Position numbers and translations under genes: made by a program
Assembly (NCBI GenBank): GCA_022600345.1
Contig: JAHZKP010000052.1
Span: forward strand, 1-64,000
Length of the DNA: 64,000 nt
Direction: 5' to 3'
Source: Alphaproteobacteria bacterium
Lineage (GTDB): Bacteria; Pseudomonadota; Alphaproteobacteria; Rhizobiales; Hyphomicrobiaceae
Notes under the pieces: model-generated
The model's input: only the letters and a program-made list of their open reading frames with translations
Database searches by the model: none
Told to the model about the DNA's origin: nothing
In this document: piece after piece, positions 1-10,538 of the stretch
How positions within the stretch are numbered: position 1 is the stretch's first letter
Layout of the letters: each line of letters starts with the position of its first letter

Positions 1-876
1 CGGCTCGTTAGGGCAAATTTGATGCACTTCAGATCAATCCACGACCTTTATCGGCCACCGCCGCTAAAACCCTATGACGCCGCCCAACGGGAGTTGGCCC
101 TATGCTAAACCGGACAGCAGTGAGGCGTGTCTCCAACACGACGCGTCGAGCGGCTTGGCCGATCACCCAGATCGACCCGCGCCACTCTCCTGCTGGGCCG
201 TGCTGGAAGCGCGCCTCCGGCACGACTCGCCGCTTGAGAAACAGAATTGATCCGATTTGGTCGGAAAGTGCTCAAAGTTGCGCCTTCGATGCGTGGAGGG
301 AGTGCCGACATGGCAAGCTGGCGGCCCAAACGCCGGCCAGGCGACGTCATAGCAGGCTGTTGCCGGGAGATTTGCGCCCGAGGCCACCGATGCGACGTGT
401 GCCTGAGTGTCCGCCGTTTCGACTATTTGCCTTTTGGGGCGAGCCCTGCAACGGATGTTGGTGACTTTATCGACACTTGGTCCTTGGCCGTCGCGGGCTG
501 GTCGCACGTTCTCCACGCCGAACACGATGGTGGACAGCGTTCGCGCTTGCAGGTTAGCTTTGGCCAAACAACATTCGGCGGGTTAGCCCGACTTTCTCAC
601 AGGGTAGTGGAGCGTCATGGCCTCAGGCGGAATCAATCGGCTAAGCGAGTGATGAAATGCGTATTGGTTCATACGGTTAAGCCGCTCGTCATGCCGGCGG
701 CGTGCTTCCAGCATGCAGCCGATGACCCGCCTCAGGCCACCTGAAAGGCGGGCTAGTTGGGCAATCGAAATCCACCACAATGATCCACATTCTGCTATTC
801 GGAGGCATAATTGTCAGAAACTGGGACACAGAAATACTGCAAATCAGAACTTTAGATTAATTGCGGTTCTGCACCC

Positions 877-1718
877 GTGGCCGACGAATGTGATCGAGGC
901 CGCAGTATTCTTGATCGCCACGGAGTTGTTGTCTTGCGTGGAGCATTTTCACCTGCCGAACTTGGTGGGCTCTTCAACAACCTTTCAGAATGCCGGGACG
1001 AGGCCCTGAAAAAATTCATTGACGGCGAAAGCCCGAATTTCAGTCCGAAATATGATTTTAAGGAAAGCGGCATGTCGCTGCAGTTGGCTGCGGCAGACCC
1101 CTGGACCGAAAACAGGTTGACGAAAAAGATGCAGGTGCCAAGGACCACACGCCATCCACAAGCCTATTTGGCGCAATCCGTAAGGGGCCGGGGTGGCCAA
1201 TCCTGGAGGCGGTTTTTCCCAAGGCCCGGGCTACGAATGCGGCACGTATAAGAATTATCGATCCGGGCGCAGGGTCGCAAAAGGATCGGCGAGGTGCATT
1301 GTTTTTCCATCAGGAGAAATGGGGCATAAAGCACATGGAGCAGCCATTAGGCCAGAACATGTGGATACTTCTCAATCCTGATGGCGAGTTGGCGAACGAG
1401 GCAACGGCGGGAATGCAATTTGCGCTCGGAGAGACGGAGTTCTGGCGCCAGACCGAATTGGCAAACTACGAGGAGACTGCCCGACCGAAGTTGACGAAAC
1501 TGAACAAGGCAAGTCTTTCGGGCACCGATGCCGGCCAAGAGATCGTGGAAATTGATGGGCACTGGGTATATCGGCCGAAAATTGCGGTTGGTGATCTTCT
1601 TGTCTTTGATCACCACATTCCACACGCTTCGTATGTTCCGGCAAAAGCGACGGCACCTCGAATTAGCTGTGACCTGAGGATATTTCCAACGTCTGACGTC
1701 GTAAACTGGGTTGGTTGA
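877..1718 (+). pseudogene. phytanoyl-CoA dioxygenase (PhyH)-like protein, disrupted by a frameshift
   Basis: ORF 877-1251 (GTG start) gives the N-terminal half. A second frame reads ...SLFGAIRKGPGWPILEAVFPKARATNAARIRIIDPGAGSQKDRRGALFFHQEKWGIKHMEQPLGQNMWILLNPDG... through to the stop at 1718. The two halves join with one frame change at about 1090-1150. Confidence 0.6.
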
Positions 1719-1776
1719 CAACCGGTTTTTTTGGCGCCGGCTGGTTTCTCAAACGGTGTCTGTTTTATAAATTGAA

Positions 1777-2712
1777 ATGCGTGGGAAAGAAATGCACCTG
1801 GGAAACCTGCTCCGAAGCTTGGCCGGCTCTTCAACCAACCATCCCAAACTTGCGGGCAAGACCTTTGTGATAGGGTTGGGCGCGGCCAAGGCCGGGACAT
1901 CCTGGATGTTTCAGTACTTTCAAAAACACCCGCAAATCATCTGCTCGCCATTGAAGGAATTCCATTATTTTGATGTAAAATTTGGCGTCCAAACAGATTT
2001 CCATCAAACACGCGCATTCAACAGGGTTCTGGAGCACATAAACAGAGATGGTGAATTTATCCACCGTCTGCAAAAAAGGCCGCACTTCCAGGCGTCGATT
2101 GACCGGTTGCGTATGATGTATTCGGAAGATGCCTACTTTGAACATTTTTCACGCATTTCAGAGGAAAACGTAGAATTCCTTTGTGAGATCACTCCGCAGT
2201 ATCAAGTCTTGCCCGAGGAAGGCTTTCGGTACATTCAGGAATTGTTTTCGAAGCACCGAATAAAGGTCAAATTTGTTCTTCTGCTCAGGGATCCAGTCGA
2301 TCGTTTCTGGTCGCATTGCCGGTTCTTGCATGGGCGGGACCCGGCGTTCGATCCTGTGAAAGACTTCCATGAACACTTCGAAGGGCCTACGATTACCAAT
2401 CGCAGTGATTACGATGTGGCGATCCAGACTTTTTTGAAGGTGTTCCCTCGCGATCAGATTTACATTGATTATTACGAGACGATGTTTGATCGCGAGTCGG
2501 TGCAGAGTTTGTGTAATTTCATCGGCATAAATTATGTGGAAACTGATTTTGCAAGCCGAAGAAATGAGACATCAGTTGACTTGGATCTGGGAAGTGAGAG
2601 GGGAAAGATCCTGTTTGACAGGTTTGAGAATGTCTATGGATTCTGCGCTGACTTTCTTGACAAGGAGCTTCCTCAAAAATGGAAGGAAACGATTGAAAAG
2701 TACGGTGCGTGA
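1777..2712 (+). CDS. sulfotransferase family protein
   Basis: N-terminal GLGAAKAGTSWMFQYFQKHPQI (PAPS-binding 5'-PSB-like loop) and central KFVLLLRDPVDRFWSHCRF (3'-PB-like motif). Confidence 0.85.
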   Translation: MRGKEMHLGNLLRSLAGSSTNHPKLAGKTFVIGLGAAKAGTSWMFQYFQKHPQIICSPLKEFHYFDVKFGVQTDFHQTRAFNRVLEHINRDGEFIHRLQKRPHFQASIDRLRMMYSEDAYFEHFSRISEENVEFLCEITPQYQVLPEEGFRYIQELFSKHRIKVKFVLLLRDPVDRFWSHCRFLHGRDPAFDPVKDFHEHFEGPTITNRSDYDVAIQTFLKVFPRDQIYIDYYETMFDRESVQSLCNFIGINYVETDFASRRNETSVDLDLGSERGKILFDRFENVYGFCADFLDKELPQKWKETIEKYGA

Positions 2713-2772
2713 GTGAGTGGCACAAAGCACGGATGCCACGTTGCTCGAGGCTTTATGGGAGCCGCTTCGACT

Positions 2773-3261
2773 TCAGAGCTGCTTGAAGTATCGTGCCACC
2801 GGCCAGCGTTGGAAGCCTAAGGATTCGTAGGTGCGGCGGGCGGGTTCGTGGCCGCTGTCTCCAATGGTTTCGACCATCATCATCTTCATTCCAAGAGCGC
2901 GGGTGCGTTCTTCGGCAAAGGCCATAAGTTGCCGGGCGATGCCGTGTCGTTGATGTTGGGGTGAAACGGCGATGATATGAATTTCACCCATTTGATCTTC
3001 AGGGTGGATGCGCAGCCCGAGAAAGCCAGCGAGTTCGTTGCCTATGACTGCCAGCCAGATGTTGTCTGGTTCCTTTGCAAAGAGTTCCGCGACATCGTTT
3101 CTCTGCCTTTCGCTCCAACCATTGGGATAGAAGGCATCGTAAACGAATTTGGGGACGTCGTTTTTGGTGCGTGCGAAAACGGGTGTCCAGGCCTCAATCG
3201 CCAGGTCCAAAACCGCTTCTTTATGGTCGCGGGTGAACGGAATAATTTCGATCTTACTCAT
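2773..3261 (-). CDS. GNAT family N-acetyltransferase
   Basis: GEIHIIAVSPQHQRHGIARQLMAFAEERTRALGMKMMMVET...ARRTYESLGF is a typical GNAT acetyl-CoA-binding motif. Confidence 0.85.
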   Translation of the reverse strand: MSKIEIIPFTRDHKEAVLDLAIEAWTPVFARTKNDVPKFVYDAFYPNGWSERQRNDVAELFAKEPDNIWLAVIGNELAGFLGLRIHPEDQMGEIHIIAVSPQHQRHGIARQLMAFAEERTRALGMKMMMVETIGDSGHEPARRTYESLGFQRWPVARYFKQL

Positions 3262-3451
3262 GGTTTTGAGCTTAACACACTGGACCTAGCGCGCCATTCT
3301 CACCGGCGTGCGCGCCGGGATCGCCCAGTGCGGGTTCATTCGGCAGGCCAATGTTGGGTGGTTCGTGTGGCTCGACAATTGACTCCGACGGCTCCAACCT
3401 TACAGTGCGGCGCAACAATCCTGTGATATTCAACAAGGACGACAGCGCTCG

Positions 3452-4510
3452 ATGGATAACGCCAGCCGCACGCCAGCCAAGTTTTTTGCCCCGCTCGCCA
3501 TCGGAGCGCCCGAACCGTTCCGGGCGTTGCCTGTGCGCTTGGAGCGGATGATCCATTTCGTTCCGCCACATAACGAAAAAATCCGGTCCAAACTGGGTGG
3601 CATGATCAAGAAGGTCGATGTCATCCTGGGTAACCTGGAGGATGCAATTCCAGCGACCGATAAAGAAGCGGCTCGCGCCGGGTTCATCTCGATGGCTGAA
3701 GAGCACGACTATGGCCAGACGGGACTTTGGACGCGGATCAATTGCCTCAATTCACCGTGGGCGCTGGATGACATCACCGAAATCGTCACGAAGGTCGGCA
3801 ACAAGGTTGATGTGATCATGCTTCCCAAGGTCGAGGGACCGTGGGATGTCCACTATCTCGATCAGCTTCTGGCGCAACTTGAAGCCGCTCACAAGGTCAC
3901 CAAGCCGATCCTGATCCACGCGATCCTGGAAACCGCTGAGGGCGTCAAGAACGTCGAGGCGATTGCGGCTGCCTCACCACGCATGCATGGCATGAGCCTT
4001 GGGCCCGCAGACTTGGCGGCTTCTCGCGGCATGAAAACGACGCGGGTCGGTGGGGGGCATCCCGATTACGCCGTTCTGGCTGACCCTGGAGCCGATGCAG
4101 ATGCGCCGCGCGCGGCCTACCAGCAGGACTTGTGGCACTACACGGTCGGCAAGATGGTTGACGCGTGCATGGCCTACGGTATCAAGCCGTTTTACGGTCC
4201 GTTTGGTGATTTCGGCGACCTGGCGGCGTGTGAAAGCCAGTTCCGCAACTCGTTCCTGCAGGGGTGTCTTGGGGCGTGGTCGCTGCATCCGACACAGATC
4301 GAGATTGCCAAGAAGGTGTTCAGCCCCGACGTTGAAGAAGTTCGGTTCGCCAAGAAGATATTGGAGGCGATGCCCGATGGCACAGGGGCGGTGATGATTG
4401 ATGGAAAAATGCAGGACGATGCAACCTGGAAGCAGGCCAAGGTGATCGTCGATCTGGCTAGGCTGGTGGCGGAAAAAGACCCGGAACGCGGGGCTGAGTA
4501 CGGGGTTTAG
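3452..4510 (+). CDS. mcl1: HpcH/HpaI aldolase/citrate lyase family, L-malyl-CoA/beta-methylmalyl-CoA lyase-like
   Basis: [39 protein letters not shown]...[18 protein letters not shown]...[42 protein letters not shown]. Confidence 0.75.
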   Translation: MDNASRTPAKFFAPLAIGAPEPFRALPVRLERMIHFVPPHNEKIRSKLGGMIKKVDVILGNLEDAIPATDKEAARAGFISMAEEHDYGQTGLWTRINCLNSPWALDDITEIVTKVGNKVDVIMLPKVEGPWDVHYLDQLLAQLEAAHKVTKPILIHAILETAEGVKNVEAIAAASPRMHGMSLGPADLAASRGMKTTRVGGGHPDYAVLADPGADADAPRAAYQQDLWHYTVGKMVDACMAYGIKPFYGPFGDFGDLAACESQFRNSFLQGCLGAWSLHPTQIEIAKKVFSPDVEEVRFAKKILEAMPDGTGAVMIDGKMQDDATWKQAKVIVDLARLVAEKDPERGAEYGV

Positions 4511-4704
4511 CCCGATCTATTCACCCGCTTTCGGGCTGTCGATGAGAGGTGGCGATCTGCGTTGAAGGCGCGGATGCCGTCGCGTCGCTCTCTATTTGTT
4601 CTAGTGCTAAGGTTTTTGCCCATCCTGCCGTATTGGCGCCAAACCACATTGACAGACTCGTCGAGATGCCTTCTGATAGACTAATTAATTAAAACTTATG
4701 TCGC

Positions 4705-5058
4705 TTGACAAACAGCGGCAGATGCGAGCGGGCCATGCGAGAAGCTAAATATGGCGTGGGTGCGATTGTTAAGCACCGAATATATCCGTTCCGCGGTGTG
4801 ATTTTTGACGTCGATCCGGAGTTCTCCAACACAGAAGAGTGGTGGCTGTCGATCCCTGAGGACGTGCGTCCAAGCAAGGATCAGCCATTTTATCATTTGT
4901 TGGCGGAAAACGATGAGACTGAATATACGGCTTATGTTTCCGAACAAAACCTACTTCCCGACAATGCTGGCGAGCCGTTAAGGCATCCGCAGATTGATGA
5001 GTTGTTTGTGACCGATGAGAAGGGTCGCTATCAACCGAAATTCCTCGATAGGCATTGA
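4705..5058 (+). CDS. hspQ: heat shock protein HspQ-like
   Basis: AKYGVGAIVKHRIYPFRGVIFDVDPEFSNTEEWW...KDQPFYHLLAENDETEYTAYVSEQNLLPD matches the HspQ/YccV fold pattern. Exact start uncertain. Confidence 0.8.
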   Translation: MTNSGRCERAMREAKYGVGAIVKHRIYPFRGVIFDVDPEFSNTEEWWLSIPEDVRPSKDQPFYHLLAENDETEYTAYVSEQNLLPDNAGEPLRHPQIDELFVTDEKGRYQPKFLDRH

Positions 5059-5233
5059 TTGGTTGGGCGTTTTTTTGGTTAAGCCGGGCTCCGGGCAGGA
5101 CACGGAATTTACGCGGAACTTCAGCTCATGCTGGTCATGGCCGGCATGAGTGCGGGCTGGTGGCCGTAATGTGCTCGCCAGCGGCTTGGCCCCGTCGGGC
5201 CCGGTCCAAATGGGCTGCCCAGGAGGGTGCGGG

Positions 5234-6181
5234 CTAGCAACTTAATCCCAACATCAACCTCAGGTTCTGCACGGCGGCGCCGGCGGCACCCTTGCCGAGG
5301 TTATCGAGGCGGGCGATGAGGACCGCTTGCCCGGCTTCATGACCACTGAACAACCAAATATCCATGTGGTCGCTATCCTTGGCTGGGTCCACGAACAGCT
5401 TGTTTGATTCGTAGGCTTCATCTTCGGTTTTGAAGTGGACGCTTGGAGCGTCCCGGTAATAGGCGGCGAACAGCTCCTCGACATCGGATGTTGTCGGTGG
5501 GGTTTTGGCCATCGTCAGGTGTAGTGGGACGCTGACAAGCATGCCCTGGGCGAAGTTGCCAACGGAGGGCACGAAGATTGGCTGCCGGGTCAGGCCCACA
5601 TGGTGCATGACCTCGGGAAGGTGTTTGTGGTTGAGGCCAAGGCCATACAACTGGAAAACAGGTGCGCTGCCGGCTTCAAAGTCGGCAATCATCGATTTGC
5701 CGCCGCCGGTGTAGCCGCTGACGGCGTTGATGGTGAAGGGAAAGTCGGCGGCAAACCACTCGCTCTCGATCAACGGGCGCAAAAGAGCGATGGCGCCGGT
5801 CGCATAGCACCCCGGGTTAGCGACGCGCTGGGCCGACGCAATGCGGGCGGCCTGGGCGCCTTGAGGCTCCAGTTCCGCAAAGCCATAGACCCAGCCTTCG
5901 GCGGTCCGGTGGGCGGTCGATGCATCGATAATGCGTGGGCCATCGTCAGCAAGGCTATCGGCGAGTGCGACAGCTTCGCGGGCCGCATCGTCAGGCAGGC
6001 AAAGGATGATGACATCTGCCTGGCGCATCATGTCCCGGCGAGCCTCAGGGTCCTTGCGGGCTTCGTGGTCGATAGAGATGACCTCAACGCCGTCAAAATC
6101 AGCGAGCCTGTCGCGGATCTGGAGGCCGGTGGTACCGGCCTCGCCGTCGATGAATACTTTAGCCTGGTCTTTGTTTGCCAT
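5234..6181 (-). CDS. argC: N-acetyl-gamma-glutamyl-phosphate reductase (type 2 ArgC)
   Basis: KVFIDGEAGTTGLQIRDRL...RVANPGCYATGAIALLRPL...NAVSGYTGGGKSMI; start placed at MANKDQ. Confidence 0.92.
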   Translation of the reverse strand: MANKDQAKVFIDGEAGTTGLQIRDRLADFDGVEVISIDHEARKDPEARRDMMRQADVIILCLPDDAAREAVALADSLADDGPRIIDASTAHRTAEGWVYGFAELEPQGAQAARIASAQRVANPGCYATGAIALLRPLIESEWFAADFPFTINAVSGYTGGGKSMIADFEAGSAPVFQLYGLGLNHKHLPEVMHHVGLTRQPIFVPSVGNFAQGMLVSVPLHLTMAKTPPTTSDVEELFAAYYRDAPSVHFKTEDEAYESNKLFVDPAKDSDHMDIWLFSGHEAGQAVLIARLDNLGKGAAGAAVQNLRLMLGLSC

Positions 6182-6205
6182 GGAGCGTCGTTTCAATTTT
6201 TTCGT

Positions 6206-7006
6206 TTAGTGAGGGGCGGGTCCGTGTCCTGGAATGCCATCCATCCACACGGGTAAGTCGATACCCAATCGTCCAGCGATGGCCTGCAGCAAGTTTTCCG
6301 AACAGCCAATCTGCCATGCTGCGCAGGCGATGTGGTGGCTGTCGCGGTAAATCATGTCGAGTGCGACGAAAAGAATGATGATCAGGCCAACCCATGCGAT
6401 CCAGGGATAGCGGTGCAGGAGCTTGGCAATGTAGGTGGAGGCAACGGCCATCAGGATGATGGCGAGTGCCAGGCCGATGACCAAAACGAGCGTGGATTCG
6501 CCGGCGGCACCAGCAACGGCCAGAACGTTGTCGAGTGACATCGAGAGGTCGGCCAGGATAATCGTCCACATGGCCGACCAGAAGCCCGCTTCGTTTTCGA
6601 CCGGGGCGTTTGAGGCCAGCTTGCCCTCGATCTCGTCGATGGAGTGCTCTTCGCCCTCAATAATCTGGCGGTACATTTTCCAGCAGACAAACAACAGTAG
6701 CAGGCCGCCAGCTAACGTCAGGCCGATGATTTGCAGCATCTGCTGGGCGACGCCGGAAAACAGGATGCGCAGGACGACGGCTCCGGCAATGCCCCAGAAT
6801 ATGACTTTGGCGCGCAATGAGGGGTTGACGCGGGAAGCAGCCATGCCGACGACGATGGCGTTGTCGCCAGCTAGCGTCAGGTCGATTAGGAGGATGTTGA
6901 ACAGGGCGACTGAATGCTCGCTCCACCAAGCGGCGGTGAGCATGTGGCCGATTTCCGAAGACAGTGACTGCCACAGCGAGCCTGCATCTGCGCCCATAAA
7001 GTCCAT
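6206..7006 (-). CDS. TerC family integral membrane protein
   Basis: NILLIDLTLAGDNAIVVGMAASRVNPSLRAKVIFWGIAGAVVLRI...ILADLSMSLDNVLAVAGAA (paired GDN/SLDN motifs). Confidence 0.88.
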   Translation of the reverse strand: MDFMGADAGSLWQSLSSEIGHMLTAAWWSEHSVALFNILLIDLTLAGDNAIVVGMAASRVNPSLRAKVIFWGIAGAVVLRILFSGVAQQMLQIIGLTLAGGLLLLFVCWKMYRQIIEGEEHSIDEIEGKLASNAPVENEAGFWSAMWTIILADLSMSLDNVLAVAGAAGESTLVLVIGLALAIILMAVASTYIAKLLHRYPWIAWVGLIIILFVALDMIYRDSHHIACAAWQIGCSENLLQAIAGRLGIDLPVWMDGIPGHGPAPH

Positions 7007-7179
7007 GTCTTACCCCTTATGATTTCGGTATTCGCCTGGCTCGCCGTCGCCTGGTTCCCTTTGCCGGCCGAACGGCTGGGTCGGCGCTATGTGACATTGG
7101 CCGCCGAACAGGGCAAGCCTTACTCGCGGAGAAACACAACAGCCAACGGCGTGGTGGGCGGTTTGCAGCAGCGACTTGC

Positions 7180-7441
7180 TGCAGCGTGGCCGTTGAGTCT
7201 GCCCGGACCGGATTTGCCGCATGTTGTTCGCTGGACCGGCCCCATCGGGAATGATTTCGTGCATGTCGTTGTGGAGTGCGATGTGGCCGAACAATTCCCG
7301 GTCGCCATTGAACTGCAGGGGCAGGTGGTTTGCTGTCAGGCCGGCCTTTGAGTTCGCGACAAGGGTGGCCAGTGGGAATTGATCGACCAACTGGCGGATC
7401 TGGGAGGGGTCTTTCTCCTCAAAGTGCTCGGGCAGATACAT
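7180..7441 (-). pseudogene. PaiB/FMN-binding negative transcriptional regulator, N-terminal fragment
   Basis: MYLPEHFEEKDPSQIRQLVDQFPLATLVANSKAGLTANHLPLQFNGDRELFGHIALHNDMHEIIPDG resembles the PaiB N-terminus. The remaining ORF to 7010 (PANNMRQIRSGQTQRPRC...) shows no PaiB-like continuation in any minus frame I read. The 3' limit is approximate. Confidence 0.5.
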
Positions 7442-7494
7442 TTTTTGATTTCCCGGATGGAGGGGGAGGCGTTTTGATAGCGTCTGTTCATGCA

Positions 7495-7535
7495 ACAAAA
7501 AAGGGCCGCGTCGAACGCAGCCCTTTTTCGTATTT
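7495..7535 (-). terminator. rho-independent terminator downstream of rpsI
   Basis: Minus strand AAAAAGGGCTGCG-TTCGA-CGCGGCCCTTTTTT: 8-bp stem flanked by A- and T-runs. Confidence 0.75.
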
Positions 7536-7556
7536 TCAGTTGTCTGTGGCGCGAGA

Positions 7557-8042
7557 TTAGCGCTTGGAGAACTGGAAACTGCGGCGGGCTTTGGCGCGGC
7601 CGTACTTCTTGCGCTCGACGATACGGCTGTCGCGGGTCAGGAAGCCGCCCTTTTTCAGCACCGAGCGAAGTTCGGGCTCGTAGTAGGTCAAGGCCTTCGA
7701 GATGCCGTGACGGACTGCACCAGCCTGCCCCGACAGGCCGCCGCCGACAACGGTTGCCATGATATCGTACTGGTCCTTGCGCTCGGCGGTTGCGATCGGC
7801 TGCTGGATGAGCATCTGCAGAACCGGCCGTGCGAAGTACTGGGAATAGTCCTTCTTGTTGACGATAATCTTGCCGGAGCCCGGCTTGATCCAGACGCGCG
7901 CAATCGCGTTCTTACGCTTGCCGGTGGCATAGGCGCGGCCATGGGCGTCGAGTTTTTGAACGTGGACCGGCTGCTCTTCAGCGGCGGGCGCTACGTTGGA
8001 GATCTCGCCGAGATCCTCCAAGGATTTGGTTTCTTCGGCCAT
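7557..8042 (-). CDS. rpsI: 30S ribosomal protein S9
   Basis: [34 protein letters not shown]...[25 protein letters not shown]. Confidence 0.98.
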   Translation of the reverse strand: MAEETKSLEDLGEISNVAPAAEEQPVHVQKLDAHGRAYATGKRKNAIARVWIKPGSGKIIVNKKDYSQYFARPVLQMLIQQPIATAERKDQYDIMATVVGGGLSGQAGAVRHGISKALTYYEPELRSVLKKGGFLTRDSRIVERKKYGRAKARRSFQFSKR

Positions 8043-8047
8043 ATCGA

Positions 8048-8509
8048 TCAGACCTTCACGTTTTTGGAATTGAGCGAGGCGACATCGAGTGTCTGGGGCT
8101 GCTGGGCCTCGTGGGGGTGCTCGGCGCCCTTGTAGACCTTCAGGTTGCGCATAAGCTGGCGGCCAAGTGGGCCACGAGCGAGCATCCGTTCAACGGCTTT
8201 TTCGACAATGCGCTCGGGGAAGCGGCCTTCCAGGATCTGGCGGGGTGAGCGTTCCTTGATGCCGCCGGGATAGCCGGTGTGCCAATAGTAGCGCTTGTCT
8301 TCGAATTTCTTGCCGGTGAACACCACCTTGTCGGCGTTGATGACGATGACGTTGTCACCGCAATCGACGTGCGGGGTGTAGATGGCTTTGTGTTTGCCCT
8401 TGAGGCGGGTGGCGATAATGGTGGCGAGGCGACCGACAACAAGGCCGGTGGCGTCGATCAGGATCCATTTCTTATCCACCTCGCCGGGTTTGGCGACGAA
8501 GGTTTTCAT
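8048..8509 (-). CDS. rplM: 50S ribosomal protein L13
   Basis: [62 protein letters not shown]; start set at MKTF. Confidence 0.97.
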   Translation of the reverse strand: MKTFVAKPGEVDKKWILIDATGLVVGRLATIIATRLKGKHKAIYTPHVDCGDNVIVINADKVVFTGKKFEDKRYYWHTGYPGGIKERSPRQILEGRFPERIVEKAVERMLARGPLGRQLMRNLKVYKGAEHPHEAQQPQTLDVASLNSKNVKV

Positions 8510-9045
8510 GGGGCAGAGCTCCTGCCGGTTGGAGAGTTGACTGAGTTCAAACGGTAATGCCGTGGCGCCTTGAGCGATGCCACTGCAATCTGGTGCTACC
8601 TGGATGTGCCCAGGCGGCACCTGTCCGCTGGAATTGGGATGGTCAGTCGGATAGATGCGTCGGCGTCTTGTGTCAACGGAATTCGGCGACCTTCGCAAAA
8701 AATATCGTCATATCAGTCGGTTAGTTATGCGGTAAAATGTTACCTGATGATTCTCAAGGGGGGTGGCGGGCCGGCTGTATCTAATCGGCGGACTGATTGT
8801 TGGCGGAATTCTGCCGCAAGTTCTGCTTGAACGGATTGTAAACATGGCTCAAATGATTCTGGACGCCTAATGGGGCTGGTGCACTGATTTGCCAAGTTCA
8901 TCGTTGGTGCGGACACAAATCGTAAGAGTTCTTGGGGCGGGTGGATCGAAGTGTTGTTCCAGGCTTGAAACAACTCGATTTGCAGGCCGGCGACTTCTAA
9001 GGCAGCGCCGCCATTCACGGCGGTCGAACATTAAGGAAACGACGA

Positions 9046-9588
9046 ATGCAGCAGGCAAGTAGGGCTTTGGCGGTACTGGTGGCATGCATGGTTGGCTTGT
9101 CAGGTTTGGTCTTATCGGCGAGTGCTCAGGATGGTTCTGGCGACATCGAGCAGATCAAGCTGACAGAAGGGCAGATTGTGAATCTGGTTGCTGCCCAGAA
9201 GGATCTTGGGGCGGTGGCCAAGCGGCTCGAGGGCCTGCCTGATGACAGCGAAGTCAGCGTCAAGGACGAACTCGATGCGATAGCAACAAAGCATGGTTTC
9301 AAGGATTTCAATGAGTTGGACCTGGTTTCGGCCAATGTGCAAATCGTTCTGGATGGCATCGATCCCGATACCGGAGCCTATGAGGATCCGATCGTCGGGC
9401 TGAAGGAAGAGTTGGAGGAAGTTCGCGTCGATAAGGCGTTGGAGGAGGACGAGAGAAAGGCGCTTGTCGAGGAACTGGAAGAAGCTGTTGCCGCTTTGCC
9501 GGCGTTAAAGTTCAAGGAAAACATCGAGTTGGTGAAGAAGCATCAAAAGATGATTCAGAATGCGCTCGATGAGGGCGACGGTAAGTAG
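9046..9588 (+). CDS. small secreted alpha-helical hypothetical protein
   Basis: Signal-peptide-like N-terminus (ALAVLVACMVGLSGLVLSASAQ) followed by an acidic helical body (LKEELEEVRVDKALEEDERKALVEELEEAVAAL). Confidence 0.65.
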   Translation: MQQASRALAVLVACMVGLSGLVLSASAQDGSGDIEQIKLTEGQIVNLVAAQKDLGAVAKRLEGLPDDSEVSVKDELDAIATKHGFKDFNELDLVSANVQIVLDGIDPDTGAYEDPIVGLKEELEEVRVDKALEEDERKALVEELEEAVAALPALKFKENIELVKKHQKMIQNALDEGDGK

Positions 9589-9621
9589 GATCATCTTACT
9601 ACCGGGATTTGCATTCGGTGT

Positions 9622-10536
9622 TTGGAATTGACCAGCCGTGACTATTGTTGCGGCTGGGATGGAGGCTTGACGATGGGAAGTGTCGGGGCGATGGGAAGTG
9701 CGGGGGCGGAGCAGGCGGCTGTTGGTGGTGGCCTGGAATCAGGTGGCGAAGCTGTTTTAGTGGAGCGGCCGGAACCTGGCATCGCGGTCGTTACGCTCAA
9801 TCGGCCGAAGGCGCGAAACTCCCTGTCGCTTGGCGTTTTGAAGACGCTGAAAGCGGTGTTTGGCGAACTGGGTGGCGATGCCTCGGTCAAGGCGATTGTC
9901 CTGGCAGCCAACGGGCCGGCGTTTTGCGCCGGGCATGACCTGAAAGAGATGACGGCCGCACGGCAGGGTGCTGATGGCGGCAAGGCGTTTTTTACCGAAA
10001 CGATGGAAGCCTGCTCGCAATTGATGCAGGCGATGGTGGCGTGTCCGAAACCGATCATCGGGGCTGTTCATGCAATGGCGACGGCTGCGGGTTGCCAGCT
10101 TGTCGCCACGTGCGACCTGGCGGTGGCCTCAGAGGAAGCCAAGTTTTGTACGCCCGGGGTCAATATCGGATTGTTCTGTTCGACGCCGATGGTGGCGCTG
10201 TCGCGCAATGTGCCGCGCAAGCAGGCTATGGAAATGTTGTTGCTGGGCGAGTTGATTTCGGCCGCCGATGCTGCCGACTATGGATTGATCAATCGTTCGG
10301 TACCGGCTGATGAGGTGATGGATGTGGCGCTCGATTTCGCCCGGCGTATCGCGCACAAGTCTTCGGCAACGGTGGCGGTTGGCAAAGAGGCTTTCTACCG
10401 ACAGATCGAAACGCCGCTGTCGGAAGCCTACGACTATGCCGCCAACGTGATGGTCGAGAACATGCTGTTTCAGGATGCCGAGGAAGGCATCGGGGCGTTC
10501 CTTGAGAAGCGCAAGCCGGAATGGAAGGAGTGCTGA
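9622..10536 (+). CDS. enoyl-CoA hydratase/isomerase family protein
   Basis: VERPEPGIAVVTLNRPKARNSLSLGVLKTL...AFCAGHDLKEM...PKPIIGAVHAMATAAGCQLVATCDLAVASEEAKF. True start may be internal. Confidence 0.88.
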   Translation: MELTSRDYCCGWDGGLTMGSVGAMGSAGAEQAAVGGGLESGGEAVLVERPEPGIAVVTLNRPKARNSLSLGVLKTLKAVFGELGGDASVKAIVLAANGPAFCAGHDLKEMTAARQGADGGKAFFTETMEACSQLMQAMVACPKPIIGAVHAMATAAGCQLVATCDLAVASEEAKFCTPGVNIGLFCSTPMVALSRNVPRKQAMEMLLLGELISAADAADYGLINRSVPADEVMDVALDFARRIAHKSSATVAVGKEAFYRQIETPLSEAYDYAANVMVENMLFQDAEEGIGAFLEKRKPEWKEC

Positions 10537-10538
10537 CC

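Noticed and set aside
7019-7351. 110-aa plus-strand ORF between terC and paiB fragment
   Set aside because: Its second half is antisense to PaiB-like coding sequence and there is no recognisable family.
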